Origin: Epiperipatus broadwayi
Taxonomy: Eukaryota > Onychophora > Udeonychophora > Euonychophora > Peripatidae
Length of the DNA stretch: 64,000 nt
NCBI GenBank assembly: GCA_028023455.1
Contig: JAQFVV010006275.1
Span: 248,001-312,000, forward strand
Direction of reading: 5' to 3'
The notes beneath the pieces are model-generated. The model had not been told where the DNA came from. It saw only the letters and a list, made by a program, of their open reading frames with translations, and made no database searches. This document shows, in pieces, positions 58,301-63,039 of this stretch (its first letter is position 1; each line of letters starts with the position of its first letter). The position numbers were made by a program, and so were the translations under genes.

Positions 58301-61300
58301 TAAATACAACTAAAATACCATCATCACAAACGTTTAGAAAAACACCTACACTTTTATGTACATAAATGTCTACAGATATATAGGGTGAATATTAATTATT
58401 TGTAAACTTTAATCTGCTATAATCTGTAACATAGGAAAATTATGAGGATTATTTAAAATTTTGATGTGTGTTAAGTTTAATACAATAATATTTTTTTAAA
58501 CCTTGAGTAACTTAACATACACAGCAAATAAATTAATACTGTATCTTGGTTGTCACAATCAGCATGTTGTTTTTTTAATTTATCATTTTGAACTTGATTT
58601 TTTTTTTTTTTACAAAATAATAATTTCCTGAAATACATTTTAATGGATTATGAACAGTTTATTTAAATGTTATTAAAAAGCTTGTAGCATGTGAAAATAA
58701 AATTTAATTGCTAAATGTCATTAAAAAGCTGGGCTGGAATAAATGCCAATGAAATAAAACAATGGATAGAAATATTAAATTAGATTTTTTTTTTTTTTTG
58801 TTATTATAATATAATTTAATTATAATAGAATGATGCCATTATTATCTCATAATCCTTGATTCATTTCAAATTAGTAAGCAAAAATAAAAAAATAAATATT
58901 TGTAAAAAAACAATTTTCTAGTTTATTCACATTATAATCACTTGATGGCATAGTCTATGTGCTTGAAATTATAAATAATCGTTTTCTTGCATTTTGTCCT
59001 TATCAGTTTTTATTATAGCTGTGATATACAAAAAGTAAGAAATTGCATGTGTTTAAAAATTGTAATTATATTTGTTAAAAAATCATATTTAATATTAATT
59101 ATAGTGCTTAAATATGTTTTTAAGTTATATTTTTAAAAAAACTTCTTGACATTGCTTTAATTTAATTTCTTTTGTTTAACTGCTTATTGATTGGTGAAGA
59201 ATAAAAAGAGATATTTATTTTATTTGAGATCATTAAATCATTCAAACGCACACACACACATAAGAGGGGAAAAAACCATTGCTTCTGGCACTTGGTATTT
59301 TAATTTTTAAAAACTGATATTACTTTGCTTTAATTTAAAGTTTATTTTTTATTTAATCTTTCCATTTGCTAAATTAAATTAATAAGTCATAGACACACAT
59401 AAAAATAAAAGGTTGTTTCTGGCAATTTGTGTTTTAATTCTGAATAGCATATTATCCTCAATACTAATTAAAATATTAATATAGTTAACAATCAGTTGCT
59501 GTGCTTAGGCTAATGACTGGTTTTACACAGAAAGTGGATAGTTGAAAGACCTTTAGATATGAAGGTAATCTGTGAGTAACAAATAAATAATATCTTATAG
59601 GATGTTTGGTTTATTAAAGTTTTGGTATTGTTTTTGACACCGATTTTTTTTTCTTCTTCGGGCACTCAAGTTAGTTTAGGGATCAGTCATCATGAACTTC
59701 TTATGTCATCGCTAAGTCATTTCCCTATATTAACTATGACAATGGCATTGGGTATTTGGCAATTGCATTTCCATGCTTTAACTATACACACAGCTTTCTG
59801 ACTCCAATTTCCTTTTTTATATTTCTTTATTCTAATTCAAGCCCTCGAAAATAAAGTGCAATGATATGGGTCTTCAGAGAGAGAAAGCTTTTTTCCCATG
59901 TTGGATAGCATTATTACAACAATACCAATAAAAAAATCGATTTTTTTTTATTCTCAAAGACTTTTAGTATATGTTGATAAAAATTAGCAAACTTAGACCA
60001 AAACTTGTTGGAATTAGTGGTATTGATGTTGTAAATTATAATAATCTGTTATTGAATTTTTGCACAATATTTGGATTAACTATCACAGATATTTTGATTA
60101 GATGTAAAATCCATTATAAAGAAACATGGATGCATCCATGCTCAAAACAATAACATTTAATAAATTATATTATATTTTAGAAATCAGATCTCAAGAGAAG
60201 TTCATATTATGTGAGAACTTACATGTGCAGATATTAGCATGCTCCATGATTAAAATTATAGGCATTAAAAGATAGATCTTCTAATCATATTCACAAGAAA
60301 TTTGATATCCTTTCTCCAGAAGTATCTACTATACATACTATTAAATAACTAAAATTACCAGTTTGGACTTCCAGGATTGTCATAATACTAAAACATATAA
60401 TTCTCTTAAAGAATGTGTTATAGACACAAATAAATCTATTTTTGGATTAATTAAAAAGAAGAATCATAATTGGTTTTCTAACAATGATATTATTAGTAAT
60501 ATGATTAAAAGGAAGTATATGACATTTTCTGTTAGACAGAATAATAAATTATATGTGAAACTTTATTATAAATTATAGAGATCTGAAGAGAGAAATTTAT
60601 AAGGCTTAAAAATAGTTGGTGGATTAAAACTGCAAAGAAAATACATACATTCACTGATCACGATCACGCTAAATGAATGGTGGCTAACCTATGGCCCAAA
60701 GACATACGTGGTCCACCACAAAGTCATAAAATTATTTAAAACATTATATTTTTTTGTGATTAAAATAAATGTATATATGCGCTCAAATATAATTTCAAAT
60801 ATCCAATTAGTTTTTCATTTCCCTCTTTTACTTTTATAATAAAAAAAATATATAAAAAACATCATTGATGTTTTATTACTTAGATACATACATTTTCTAT
60901 ATTAATTATCACAACTTTAGAACCTATTTGATGGTTTTAAAAGAGTCTCCCAATAGGTCGCTGCATAATTAGGATTATTATTTAAGGACTTTTTTGCTTG
61001 AGTGTGGTGGAAGATATCACAAAAAATATGCACGGTTCCTTTTTTGCTTATTAGTGTTTGGCAATGTGGCCCAAAGATACCAAAAGGTTGCACATCCCTG
61101 CTCTAAATCTTTTTTTTTTTTTTGATGCACTGAAATCAAAATCTGAATCTGAGACAGTATCACAATGCTATTAAATCTACTAATGGCACTTTTTTGTATG
61201 AATATGATGCTAATTTGAATCTGTGGGAGAAATATTTTGATTACTTTTGAAATGATGATGGTGTTAAAAAAGCATTTTTAAAACAGTAAGTTTAATCTTA

Positions 61301-63039
61301 CATGTAACTAAGATATTATTGAAATAATTTATATGTATTTTCAGTAGAGTATACATTTATGTCTGAAGAATCCTTTTTATTAGAAAGGTTAGAGAAACAA
61401 GAGCTACAATATAGAAAGAGGAAAGGTGGTTAATATTTTATTCAGTTTTAAAAGTTTCACTTGGTCTTGTGAATTTGGTTATTTTATTGAATATGTGAAG
61501 AAAAGACAATTATTAAAAAATTATTTGTGAATCAAATAATGTTTGTAATTATTAAATAATTATTTTATACAATGTATGTTAGAAATGTTTCATCTTTTCT
61601 GTTCTCCTTGATATTTATTTGAATGAATTGATATAAGTGCTACTTTGATAAACATGGAGTTGATATTAGTGGTAGGAATATTCATTATAAGAATTTTGCT
61701 CTATGATATGACTATATTTGCAGATATTAAAATTGTACTAACAAAGTGTTGAGTTGACTTAATAAAATTTGTTGCCAGTTTGAAATGAAGATACATAACA
61801 TACAAGTTAAAGCATTAATTTTTACTATGGTAATGAAGAATTAGGAATAACAATTGGACAGAAATTGTAGAATGCAATAATAGTGCTTTTAAATCATAAT
61901 AAATGTATTATATAGTGAGATTTATCTGTAATGGTTAAATTGTTTTTAATAAGTAGTAGCAATTATTTATTCATCCATTAAAGTTAGAAATTAAGAAATA
62001 TTTTTACTGTTTTTTATAAAATGTAACTTTATGTGGAAAAAAATTGAATTGTTGAAAAATAAATCATATGAAAGGCATAAATACTGAACTTTTTTATAAT
62101 GAAATTATTACATAAAGAAAGTGTCAAATGAATATCCAATTATTACTAATAGCACATCTGTTGATATAAAACACAAAATTTGAGTGATATTATTCTCCTC
62201 TCTCCTTCAGGTGTTAATTACTAGGATGGGAATCATATTATTAATCTTATAGATTCATGAATACTAAATTTAGAGTTTCACCTTAAATTCAGTATTTACA
62301 AATCTAAAAGTTACTAGTTTGATTCCCATGTTAGTACTAATACTGATTATGTCAACAACACCTGCAAAGAAAAGTGTATAATACTGTATTATCAAAACAT
62401 GAAGTTAAGTATCAACGTGTATGCTATTTCTAATGTTGGATGGATTTGAAAATTTTAAATAAAGATTGAAATTTTCTAAAAATCTTTAATAATTAAAACT
62501 AGATTATAGAAATAGTTCAACATATAATTACAAATAAAATGTTATCACCAAAAACTTTCAAACAAATACCAATATTAACAAAAATGGTAGTAATTCTATG
62601 AACTAGTGAATGGTTTATATTTTTGTTTTGATCAAATATTATACCTGTTTTCCTGTTTTATTTAATATTTTATACGCTTTCTTTGTTTATAGAATTCCAA
62701 GGTTTATAAAAATTCTCAACAGTCTAGAAGTATCAGTATTAAAATTAGAGTCCATACAAATATTGGCAGCCTTTTTCACAGATTTATGCCGCATCTTTGG
62801 TAAAACCTTTACCAAAACTAAAATTAAACCTCAATTTCAGGAAGAACTCAAAGTACCAGAGGAGCAGCTTGGTATGATATATCTTAATTATCATATTGTA
62901 ATCTCAATTATGAATTATTTTGGATTTGCACGATATATTTGTCTATTTTATAGATACATTTGTTTTAAGTGGTAAGACATCACTAACTAGATGTACAGTC
63001 CCAGTTTATGTCATAGGATTTTTATCTGCGCACAATGAA
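4054..63039 (+). CDS. RELCH: RELCH orthologue, internal part: 12 exons, HEAT-repeat region
   Basis: Joining 4054-4392, 7281-7365, 8023-8118, 10837-10949, 16754-16844, 22950-23021, 31758-31898, 32043-32207, 47230-47380, 57609-57765, 62693-62871 and 62954-63039 gives one open frame of about 558 codons with consistent phases and GT/AG borders throughout. It matches my recollection of vertebrate RELCH closely, for example KRPDDEQRQMILTGCV, HVGPTRVE, LPQCWEQ, HKYPERRLLVAESCG, DKADMVREAV and TKIKPQFQEEL, in the same order. Family knowledge: RELCH binds RAB11 on recycling endosomes and OSBP at the trans-Golgi, and helps non-vesicular cholesterol transfer; human RELCH is about 1,216 residues with an N-terminal LisH, coiled coil and central HEAT repeats. 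The part seen here is the Ser/Thr/Asn-rich linker plus the HEAT region and beyond. The LisH start and the C-terminus lie outside the window. No frameshift or stop was found in any exon. Confidence 0.93.
4624..4728 (+). mobile_element. tRNA-derived SINE, copy 1
   Basis: Shares gcgttggtggtcgagtg ... gatgctatgaca with the copy at 14633. It has a box-A-like tggtggtcgagtg and a decayed box B (ggttcactttcg), followed by a 12-base poly-A tail. No clear target duplication was seen. Confidence 0.75.
5227..5394. repeat. Degenerate tandem duplication, two units of about 85 bp
   Basis: ccaataataaaattagtctc ... tttaaatgctcctttaatta is followed by ccaatcagtaataaaattac ... tttaaatgctctttaattta. Confidence 0.65.
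7281..7365 (+). CDS. RELCH: RELCH exon b
   Basis: Acceptor atattttaag at 7271-7280 and donor gtaaat at 7366. One base completes the Arg codon split with exon a, then 28 codons follow, including HKALLNMTCARKL and ENRLALE. This is the start of the conserved helical region. The exon ends in phase 0. Confidence 0.9.
7366..8022 (+). other. RELCH intron b-c
   Basis: A 657-bp AT-rich intron. It holds a (TTTG)n microsatellite at 7803-7826 and nothing else recognisable. Confidence 0.85.
7803..7826. repeat. (TTTG)n microsatellite
   Basis: Six uninterrupted tgtt units in the intron between exons b and c. Confidence 0.95.
8023..8118 (+). CDS. RELCH: RELCH exon c: 'LMLGRCLPHIVPNVLLAKRE' block
   Basis: Acceptor ag at 8021-8022 and donor gtatat at 8119. 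The exon has 32 codons in phase 0. It encodes one of the best conserved RELCH stretches (LMLGRCLPHIVPNVLLAKRE), an amphipathic helical pair typical of the HEAT/ARM-like core. Confidence 0.95.
8119..10836 (+). other. RELCH intron c-d
   Basis: A 2.7-kb intron carrying the palindromic MITE at 9489-9743. A box-B-like motif on the minus strand at about 9243-9256 (gttcaaatccct) and a similar one on + at 10080-10092 may be ends of degraded tRNA-derived SINEs. The remainder is AT-rich sequence without recognisable content. Confidence 0.8.
9489..9743. mobile_element. Palindromic MITE, about 255 bp
   Basis: The left half (taatgtgtggtgttatccat ... agcatttaacttagaac ... ctaaagaaaaccaattg) is repeated in inverse in the right half, with arms of more than 100 bp and a short centre. 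Both ends carry TA. No coding capacity. This fits a foldback MITE; the superfamily is not certain, and TA ends would suit Tc1/mariner. Confidence 0.8.
10837..10949 (+). CDS. RELCH: RELCH exon d: start of first HEAT block
   Basis: Acceptor ttttag at 10831-10836 and donor gtatgt at 10950. The exon encodes ELIPLILCTVSLHPEAKERD and ends ...NLIKRPDDEQ plus two bases of a split Arg codon (phase 2). It continues directly from exon c in the conserved protein order. Confidence 0.95.
12792..13875. mobile_element. Nested foldback element with three inverted-repeat levels
   Basis: Outer arms: 12792-13100 pairs with 13580-13875 (cacagaggctaa at the ends, shared accaccagtgcaagccagag and aaggtttgtgcataaaatc). 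Inner palindrome 1: 13097-13136 pairs with 13181-13219 (around agcatccatactttttggtg). Inner palindrome 2: arms of 137 bp, 13229-13365 and 13394-13530, with a 28-base loop (around ctttaattaattaaa). The outer arm recurs at 63888-64000, so it is a dispersed family. The ORFs at 12602-12886 and 13396-13590 lie over these arms and are not genes. Confidence 0.85.
14508..14790 (+). repeat. Tail-type repeat split by the SINE
   Basis: The sequence from ctattactaaaagttgaatg through agtccaagatataaataca, continuing after the SINE with accatcatcacaaacc, matches the tail of the repeats at 57965-58350 and 62190-62575. This copy lacks their palindromic head. Confidence 0.75.
14633..14737 (+). mobile_element. 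tRNA-derived SINE, copy 2, with 17-bp TSD
   Basis: Box A tggtggttgagagg (14644-14657), box B gggttcgcttccc (14698-14710), about 105 bp in all, short A-rich tail. The layout with extra bases before box B resembles a class II (Ser/Leu-like) tRNA. It is flanked by perfect copies of aactaaaataccatcat at 14616-14632 and 14738-14754, which proves retroposition into a pre-existing repeat. Confidence 0.9.
15675..15735 (+). mobile_element. Possible tRNA-like SINE remnant
   Basis: ggttagcagtgtgtagaatg, then gtctcatagagttaagattc, then aggattgaaattaaact resemble boxes A, anticodon arm and B. Very degraded. Confidence 0.25.
16754..16844 (+). CDS. RELCH: RELCH exon e: HEAT region
   Basis: Acceptor ttttttag ending at 16753 and donor gtaatt at 16845. 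One base completes the split Arg, then 30 codons include QMILTGCVTFAQHVGPTRVE and LLPQCWEQ. It is nearly identical to the vertebrate protein as I recall it. Phase 0 at the end. Confidence 0.96.
18400..20900 (-). mobile_element. RTE/BovB-type LINE remnant, endonuclease and reverse transcriptase
   Basis: Read on the minus strand, about 20900-20560 encodes broken pieces of an APE-type endonuclease: VARLVIQLNRRCQMQIIQVS, then DENIETFYTNAQSIFDQTKQ and HFKII-x-GGFN, which correspond to the 'YAPT' and 'GDFNA' motifs. About 19640-19480 encodes the RT fingers (VMTLIFKKGEKEDVTDYRSI then SHLSVVCQIFIKII). Around 19100-18900 lies a decayed catalytic region (FANNASELQ, then GSKINLKKIKVCSF and KIDDNEF). About 18600-18400 holds a remnant of the basic C-terminal segment. 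The order and spacing follow RTE/BovB (JAM1-like) elements. There are many stops and no intact ORF. The decayed catalytic box lacks the two Asp residues, so it is inactive. Confidence 0.75.
20990..21470 (-). mobile_element. LINE C-terminal zinc-finger fragment, minus copy
   Basis: On the minus strand 21255-21160 reads CKYILHGDGRESTEYLFFEC followed by KMSKDREKLYGERKR. This is the same C...H...C layout with a basic tail as the fragment at 3421-3520. Upstream (21350-21270) is GILLLLVQEQEH, the counterpart of LLFKARTGLLGTREYM. It is a separate insertion from the RTE-type LINE next to it, because it would lie on the wrong side of that element's RT. Confidence 0.6.
21780..22250 (+). mobile_element. 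LINE C-terminal zinc-finger fragment, plus copy
   Basis: Positions 21800-22010 encode LLFVIKQES, a stop, then CSLCRYRKVFNNYFWKCNML followed by KEDQKKCLEVEE. It is homologous to the copies at 3345-3540 (+) and 20990-21470 (-). With the minus copy it forms an inverted pair about 300 bp apart. Stops show it is dead. Confidence 0.6.
22950..23021 (+). CDS. RELCH: RELCH exon f: HEAT region
   Basis: Acceptor tatttgcag ending at 22949 and donor gtaatt at 23022. The exon has 24 codons, ISHKYPERRLLVAESCGVLA followed by PYLP, phase 0 on both sides. This short exon carries the strongest RELCH signature in the window. Confidence 0.96.
23780..23894 (+). repeat. Truncated 5' LTR
   Basis: Aligns to the last 114 bases of the 3' LTR with scattered substitutions. 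Homology stops upstream at the (AT)n tract near 23780, so most of U3 is missing. Confidence 0.85.
23899..23916 (+). promoter_or_regulatory. Primer-binding site of LTR element
   Basis: tggcgcagtcagacagtt lies four bases after the LTR end (aaca|aagc|tgg). TGG at this position is the expected complement of a tRNA CCA end. The tRNA species cannot be named from the sequence alone. Confidence 0.75.
24080..24503 (+). pseudogene. gag capsid remnant of LTR element
   Basis: An open segment at 24195-24503 encodes a Ty3/gypsy-type Gag capsid region, recognisable from the DDIVKKLTDHFNPSQSKY block, the R-rich stretch after it, and DYYLALRQLAKDC. The part before 24195 (AKFDLVEAGE ... KEKVTALLCLSGGE) continues the homology only after a frame change. 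Gag of this type packages the element RNA. It is broken by at least one frameshift and a stop at 24502. Confidence 0.8.
24660..25170 (+). pseudogene. Zinc knuckle and aspartic protease remnant of LTR element
   Basis: Positions 24669-24770 encode two CCHC-type knuckles (CGKKGHIKSQC, then CYNCNVKGHLKK with the last Cys lost). A stop replaces the residue before the first CGKKGH. The open stretch 24820-25098 shows a retropepsin-like layout, but the catalytic D-T/S-G site reads DRRSD, so activity is lost. A frameshift then leads to LLIGQDWFHKLNISI, the usual end of such proteases. After about 25200 only short tail-like segments remain before the PPT. Confidence 0.75.
25734..25747 (+). promoter_or_regulatory. 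Polypurine tract of LTR element
   Basis: gaagtggggggaga stands directly before the tg that starts the 3' LTR. This is the usual plus-strand priming site. Confidence 0.8.
25748..26820 (+). repeat. 3' LTR, about 1.07 kb
   Basis: Begins tgctatattt after the PPT and ends cacacaaca, giving TG...CA ends. A TATA-like box (tataaata) lies at 26276-26283, followed by gtgcgcgc, a plausible promoter. The terminal part is shared with 23780-23894. The start is inferred from the PPT, since the 5' copy lacks that end. Confidence 0.75.
27778..27870 (-). mobile_element. tRNA-like SINE remnant
   Basis: On the minus strand, tctactgaagcgactcata is followed by a long insertion and gggattcaaatctga (box B). Weak but typical of degraded tRNA-SINE heads. 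Confidence 0.3.
29093..29350 (+). other. Unassigned 85-codon ORF, protein-like composition
   Basis: The translation is charged and soluble-looking (AIKEIDIAENRKIGDLQLD, EVLKNNIVKYINREMEQHLA), unlike the Phe/Ile/Tyr/Asn-rich chance ORFs around it. It is not flanked by convincing RELCH-phase splice sites and does not fit the RELCH protein order between exons f and g. It may be a fragment of a mobile-element protein. Not recognised. Confidence 0.3.
29814..29890. repeat. 39-bp tandem duplication
   Basis: ctttccttgcaatcctttat plus tgggggaaaggagg, followed at once by ctttccctgcagctctttaa plus tgggacaaagggag. Confidence 0.7.
30251..30310 (+). mobile_element. tRNA-like SINE remnant
   Basis: aatcagttggtagaagagtt resembles a D-arm/box A and gagtttaaattgt a decayed box B at tRNA spacing. 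It is degraded. Confidence 0.35.
31758..31898 (+). CDS. RELCH: RELCH exon g: HEAT repeat
   Basis: Acceptor cacttag ending at 31757 and donor gtttat at 31899. The exon has 47 codons, phase 0. It encodes SEIRSSLLLSMLQQML, DKADMVREAVTKSLGLL and FIDDKDKYSQ, a canonical two-helix HEAT unit. An ORF starting inside the exon (31776) runs on into the next intron to 31973; that extension is not coding. Confidence 0.96.
31899..32042 (+). other. RELCH intron g-h, 144 bp
   Basis: A short intron with canonical gt...ag borders and a T-rich 3' end. It contains no repeat. Confidence 0.93.
32043..32207 (+). CDS. RELCH: RELCH exon h: HEAT repeat
   Basis: Acceptor attcttttgtag ending at 32042 and donor gtattt at 32208. 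The exon has 55 codons (GSELLFAALNDSSEKTV, FLPAFAAWAYELGKLEKDLL, KLETFVK), phase 0 on both sides. Only 144 bases separate it from exon g, whereas the next intron is 15 kb. Confidence 0.96.
32546..33748. mobile_element. Pogo/Tigger-like DNA transposon, non-autonomous, about 1.2 kb
   Basis: Left end cacctgcgtctcgttttatg and right end (inverse) cacctgggtctcgttttatg are matched with one change, and TA flanks both. The subterminal 'gttccgcagaaaacctgcat' and 'acccgcgtaaaa' stretches are typical of pogo/Tigger-like ends. The inside shows no transposase; the ORF at 33193-33393 has no domain signature. Confidence 0.75.
35495..38165. mobile_element. 2.67-kb DNA element with GC-rich inverted termini and internal tandem array
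   Basis: The ends g[t/g]ttgtcatctgatcc...cgtgtcagc and the following gctagaggcgcgatttcta are inverted at both termini (35495-35540 and 38120-38165), and homology extends with gaps into 'ccgttcccgggctagcg' and 'ccgtttccgcggccgc'. It is flanked by perfect 8-bp copies of caattttc (35487-35494 and 38166-38173). The right part has further short repeats (cttaacttccgagttaaca / cttaactctgagttaaca, 37976-38033). The centre is a tandem array (separate entry). No transposase was recognised; the superfamily is open (8-bp duplications occur in hAT, P and Merlin, but the ends are not typical hAT). Confidence 0.85.
35600..37345. repeat. Higher-order tandem array inside the 2.67-kb element
   Basis: A module with acatttgattgccgacaac followed by aattattgggagaa recurs about ten times (for example 35880, 36188, 36309, 36400, 36706, 36789, 37088, 37186, 37270). 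A second module, gacaatgggacaataatagt, recurs at about 35675, 36057, 36570 and 36966, and a third, tcaaatagtaatttgggtta, follows it. The modules repeat in blocks of roughly 380-510 bp, a degenerate satellite-like order. Confidence 0.85.
39711..40081. mobile_element. 371-bp near-perfect palindromic element
   Basis: Arms of about 111 bp (39711-39821 and 39971-40081) are almost identical in inverse: cagtgaggattgccaattcc ... agccagagccagcacttaaa ... ccatggtttcg. They flank a 149-base centre. The CAGTG start resembles hAT ends, but I could not find an 8-bp duplication; the symmetric 'taaa...ttta' outside could mean the ends extend slightly. It is GC-richer than the surroundings. Confidence 0.85.
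40155..40182. repeat. (TA)n(TG)n microsatellite
   Basis: An atatatat run passes into about ten tg units, just downstream of the 371-bp palindrome. Confidence 0.95.
41640..42850. repeat. Degenerate long direct repeat, offset about 890 bp
   Basis: 41660-41950 (tggagaatacattagtgatt ... ttcacttatttaaacaataa ... tatcgtctattttactttat) recurs in diverged form at 42537-42850 (tggagaatgtattactgctt ... ttcacatattcaaatgataa ... ttatctactttgtgatatat). Fragments of the same unit also appear near 43008-43180. Confidence 0.5.
43189..43210. repeat. (TG)n microsatellite
   Basis: About eleven tg units. Confidence 0.95.
44311..44372 (-). mobile_element. tRNA-like SINE remnant
   Basis: On the minus strand, agtttcaatgggaaagtagc then tgactctagagctcaagatc then catggatccc imitate the D arm, anticodon arm and a decayed T arm of a tRNA. 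No target duplication was identified. Confidence 0.45.
44961..46110 (-). mobile_element. Penelope-like element RT fragment, minus copy
   Basis: On the minus strand the order is: a GT-x-x-Y-x-x-x-K block (LCDFGGTYFYTSAKLIAEW, near 45990-45930), then SLDVMEHYSSVSCPLSIS and LLNGEFYTIEHGWPTVLPLS (45863-45519), then a catalytic box, then the connector up to LNNTKDKLSPNQALQIVYKI at 44961. This layout (SLDV-x-x-x-[FY]; GEFY-x-x-x-x-G; PLS; VYKI before a GIY-YIG domain) fits Penelope-like RTs. The catalytic YVDD reads CYIRYVHEV and lies in another frame, so the copy is inactive. It stops at the point where the GIY-YIG endonuclease should begin. Confidence 0.75.
46300..47074 (+). mobile_element. Penelope-like element RT fragment, plus copy
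   Basis: Positions 46611-47071 encode NNKLASLDVMEIYGSISHLL, LFNREFYTMEHQWPMVL and, after a frameshift near 46830, SGIICSIVLNQFELAVIPKK. It is closely related in DNA and protein to the minus copy. The 46315-46560 segment probably corresponds to the region before the RT core. It ends shortly before RELCH exon i, without a recognisable YVDD box or endonuclease. Dead. Confidence 0.7.
47230..47380 (+). CDS. RELCH: RELCH exon i
   Basis: Acceptor acattttag ending at 47229 and donor gtaagt at 47381. The exon encodes 50 residues including VRALQCLLPFLFASVLQSGP, then one base of the next codon. It corresponds to the less conserved 'ALQSLIPSLFALVLQ' segment of vertebrate RELCH. Confidence 0.9.
48360..50600. 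other. Unassigned island of higher GC, probably a foreign repeat
   Basis: This stretch contains blocks clearly richer in GC than the intron around it (48380-48640, 49250-49500, 50310-50560). On the minus strand there is a purine run, catcaggggggagta, near 50524-50538, and a TATA-like cctataaatatc near 49214-49225, which could belong to a long LTR read in that direction. On + there is tggcgaggatgggagttc at 50100. These clues conflict in orientation. The overlapping ORFs at 49213-49501 show no known domain. I cannot name it. Confidence 0.4.
51131..51240 (-). mobile_element. tRNA-like SINE remnant
   Basis: On the minus strand, a box-A-like gttatgcaatggttatg (near 51235) and a box B ggattcaaatccc (51148-51136) are separated by a hairpin aatctgaggttcagatt. 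The spacing is longer than in a normal tRNA, so it is a derived element. Confidence 0.5.
52246..52595. repeat. Tandem duplication, two units of about 176 bp
   Basis: agtttggattcatgagtttt ... atccagcaatctgtgggtct ... caaattcaataaatagtgtg is followed by agtttgaattcatggctttt ... gtccaacaatctgggtgtct ... caaattcaataattggtgtg. Both units end with gcaatcaggtaaatt-like sequence. Confidence 0.85.
56882..57168 (-). mobile_element. Penelope-like GIY-YIG endonuclease fragment
   Basis: The minus strand 57160-56882 is open for 92 codons without an ATG. It shows a GIY-YIG domain: GVVYKIPCRCYKIYIGQS (the VVY and YIG pair), then FNERIKVH with the catalytic-type Arg, NSALYIHEL with the usual His, and AEIMFYEKNK with a candidate metal-binding Glu. 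In Penelope-like elements this endonuclease follows the RT and nicks target DNA. Upstream (57170-57220) the frame is broken. It is not contiguous with the RT fragments at 45-47 kb: it lies on the wrong side of the minus copy, so it is a separate, 5'-truncated insertion. Confidence 0.8.
57609..57765 (+). CDS. RELCH: RELCH exon j
   Basis: Acceptor ttttacag ending at 57608 and donor gtatgt at 57766. The G left from exon i completes Glu, then SRFSEGASPLEDLSVIIGD and ENWNSFNWICKQL follow. The 'SPL.D.S.IIG' core is conserved in RELCH. The exon ends with two bases of a Leu codon that exon k completes. Confidence 0.92.
57965..58350. repeat. Palindrome-plus-tail repeat, copy at 58 kb
   Basis: The head (about 57975-58195) is an imperfect palindrome: ctagtgatgtactaacatgg ... 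tattcttgaatattgaattt pairs with aaattcaatattcaagaat ... ctaatactgtcactggtcag. Each arm holds a box-B-like tttgattcc motif. The tail (58210-58345) is shared with 14508-14790. The same head and tail recur at 62 kb. Confidence 0.7.
59960..61880 (+). mobile_element. LINE remnant of the 'craniofacial development protein 2-like' type
   Basis: The order of fragments follows this widespread LINE ORF2 family. ETWMHPCSKQ (60121-60150) is the end of the APE-type endonuclease ('TSWMHPRSKHWHLIDYV'). NSLKECVIDTNKSIFG and NHNWFSNNDIISNMIKRKYM (60390-60515) match the 'RKHQDWFDENDEEI' segment. FFDALKSKSESE (61118-61153) and STNGTFLYEYDANLNLWEKY (61177-61237) match the 'FY-DALK ... LL-x-DGTTLL ... W-EHF' linker. 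Degraded RT sequence continues to about 61880, with IFADI at the catalytic box. Multiple stops. A hAT-type element splits it at 60675-61100. Confidence 0.7.
60675..61100. mobile_element. Non-autonomous hAT-type DNA transposon nested in the LINE
   Basis: The right end read inward is cagggatgtgcaacctttt, followed by ggtatctttgggccacattg. The left end is gaatggtggctaacctatgg followed by ccc. These CAG-type ends with 'GGCCCA/GGGCCACAT' blocks are typical of hAT elements. The flanks are cgctaaat (60667-60674) and ctctaaat (61101-61108), an 8-bp target duplication with one mismatch, the length hAT transposases make. Removing it brings the two halves of the LINE together. It has no transposase ORF. 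Confidence 0.8.
62190..62575. repeat. Palindrome-plus-tail repeat, copy at 62 kb
   Basis: The head (62200-62375) again folds: tagattcatgaatactaaat pairs with tcagtatttacaaatcta, flanked by ctccttcaggtgtt and caacacctgcaaag. The tail (62435-62575) matches the other two copies (atttgaaaattttaaataaa ... atagttcaacatataattac). It is more diverged than the 58-kb copy. Confidence 0.65.
62693..62871 (+). CDS. RELCH: RELCH exon k
   Basis: Acceptor ctttgtttatag ending at 62692 and donor gtatga at 62872. The exon encodes IPRFIKILNSLEV, FFTDLCRIFGKTFTKTKIKP and QFQEELKVPEEQL, matching the vertebrate 'FFWRLCRTFGKIFTNTKVKPQ' segment. The final base starts an Asp codon finished in exon l. Confidence 0.95.
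62872..62953 (+). other. RELCH intron k-l, only 82 bp
   Basis: A minimal GT-AG intron between two firmly identified exons (gtatga ... attttatag). Its length is not a multiple of three and it has in-frame stops if read through, so retention would truncate the protein. Confidence 0.93.
62954..63039 (+). CDS. RELCH: RELCH exon l, last one in the window
   Basis: Acceptor attttatag ending at 62953 and donor gtaagt at 63040. It encodes DTFVLSGKTSLTRCTVPVYV and IGFLSAHNE, aligning with the 'GVLTKATVPIYATGVL' segment of vertebrate RELCH. Phase 0 at the end; the next exon must lie beyond 64000. Confidence 0.93.

Larger units (their letters stand above)
57766..62692 (+). other. RELCH intron j-k
   Basis: A 4.9-kb intron with a palindrome-plus-tail repeat (57965-58350), a LINE remnant (59960-61880) interrupted by a hAT-type element (60675-61100), and a second palindrome-plus-tail repeat (62190-62575). 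The span 58360-59950 is AT-rich with no recognisable feature. Confidence 0.8.

Noticed and set aside
62610-62975. Single-exon ORF of 121 codons
   Set aside because: It is RELCH exon k read into the flanking introns; the ends are not coding.
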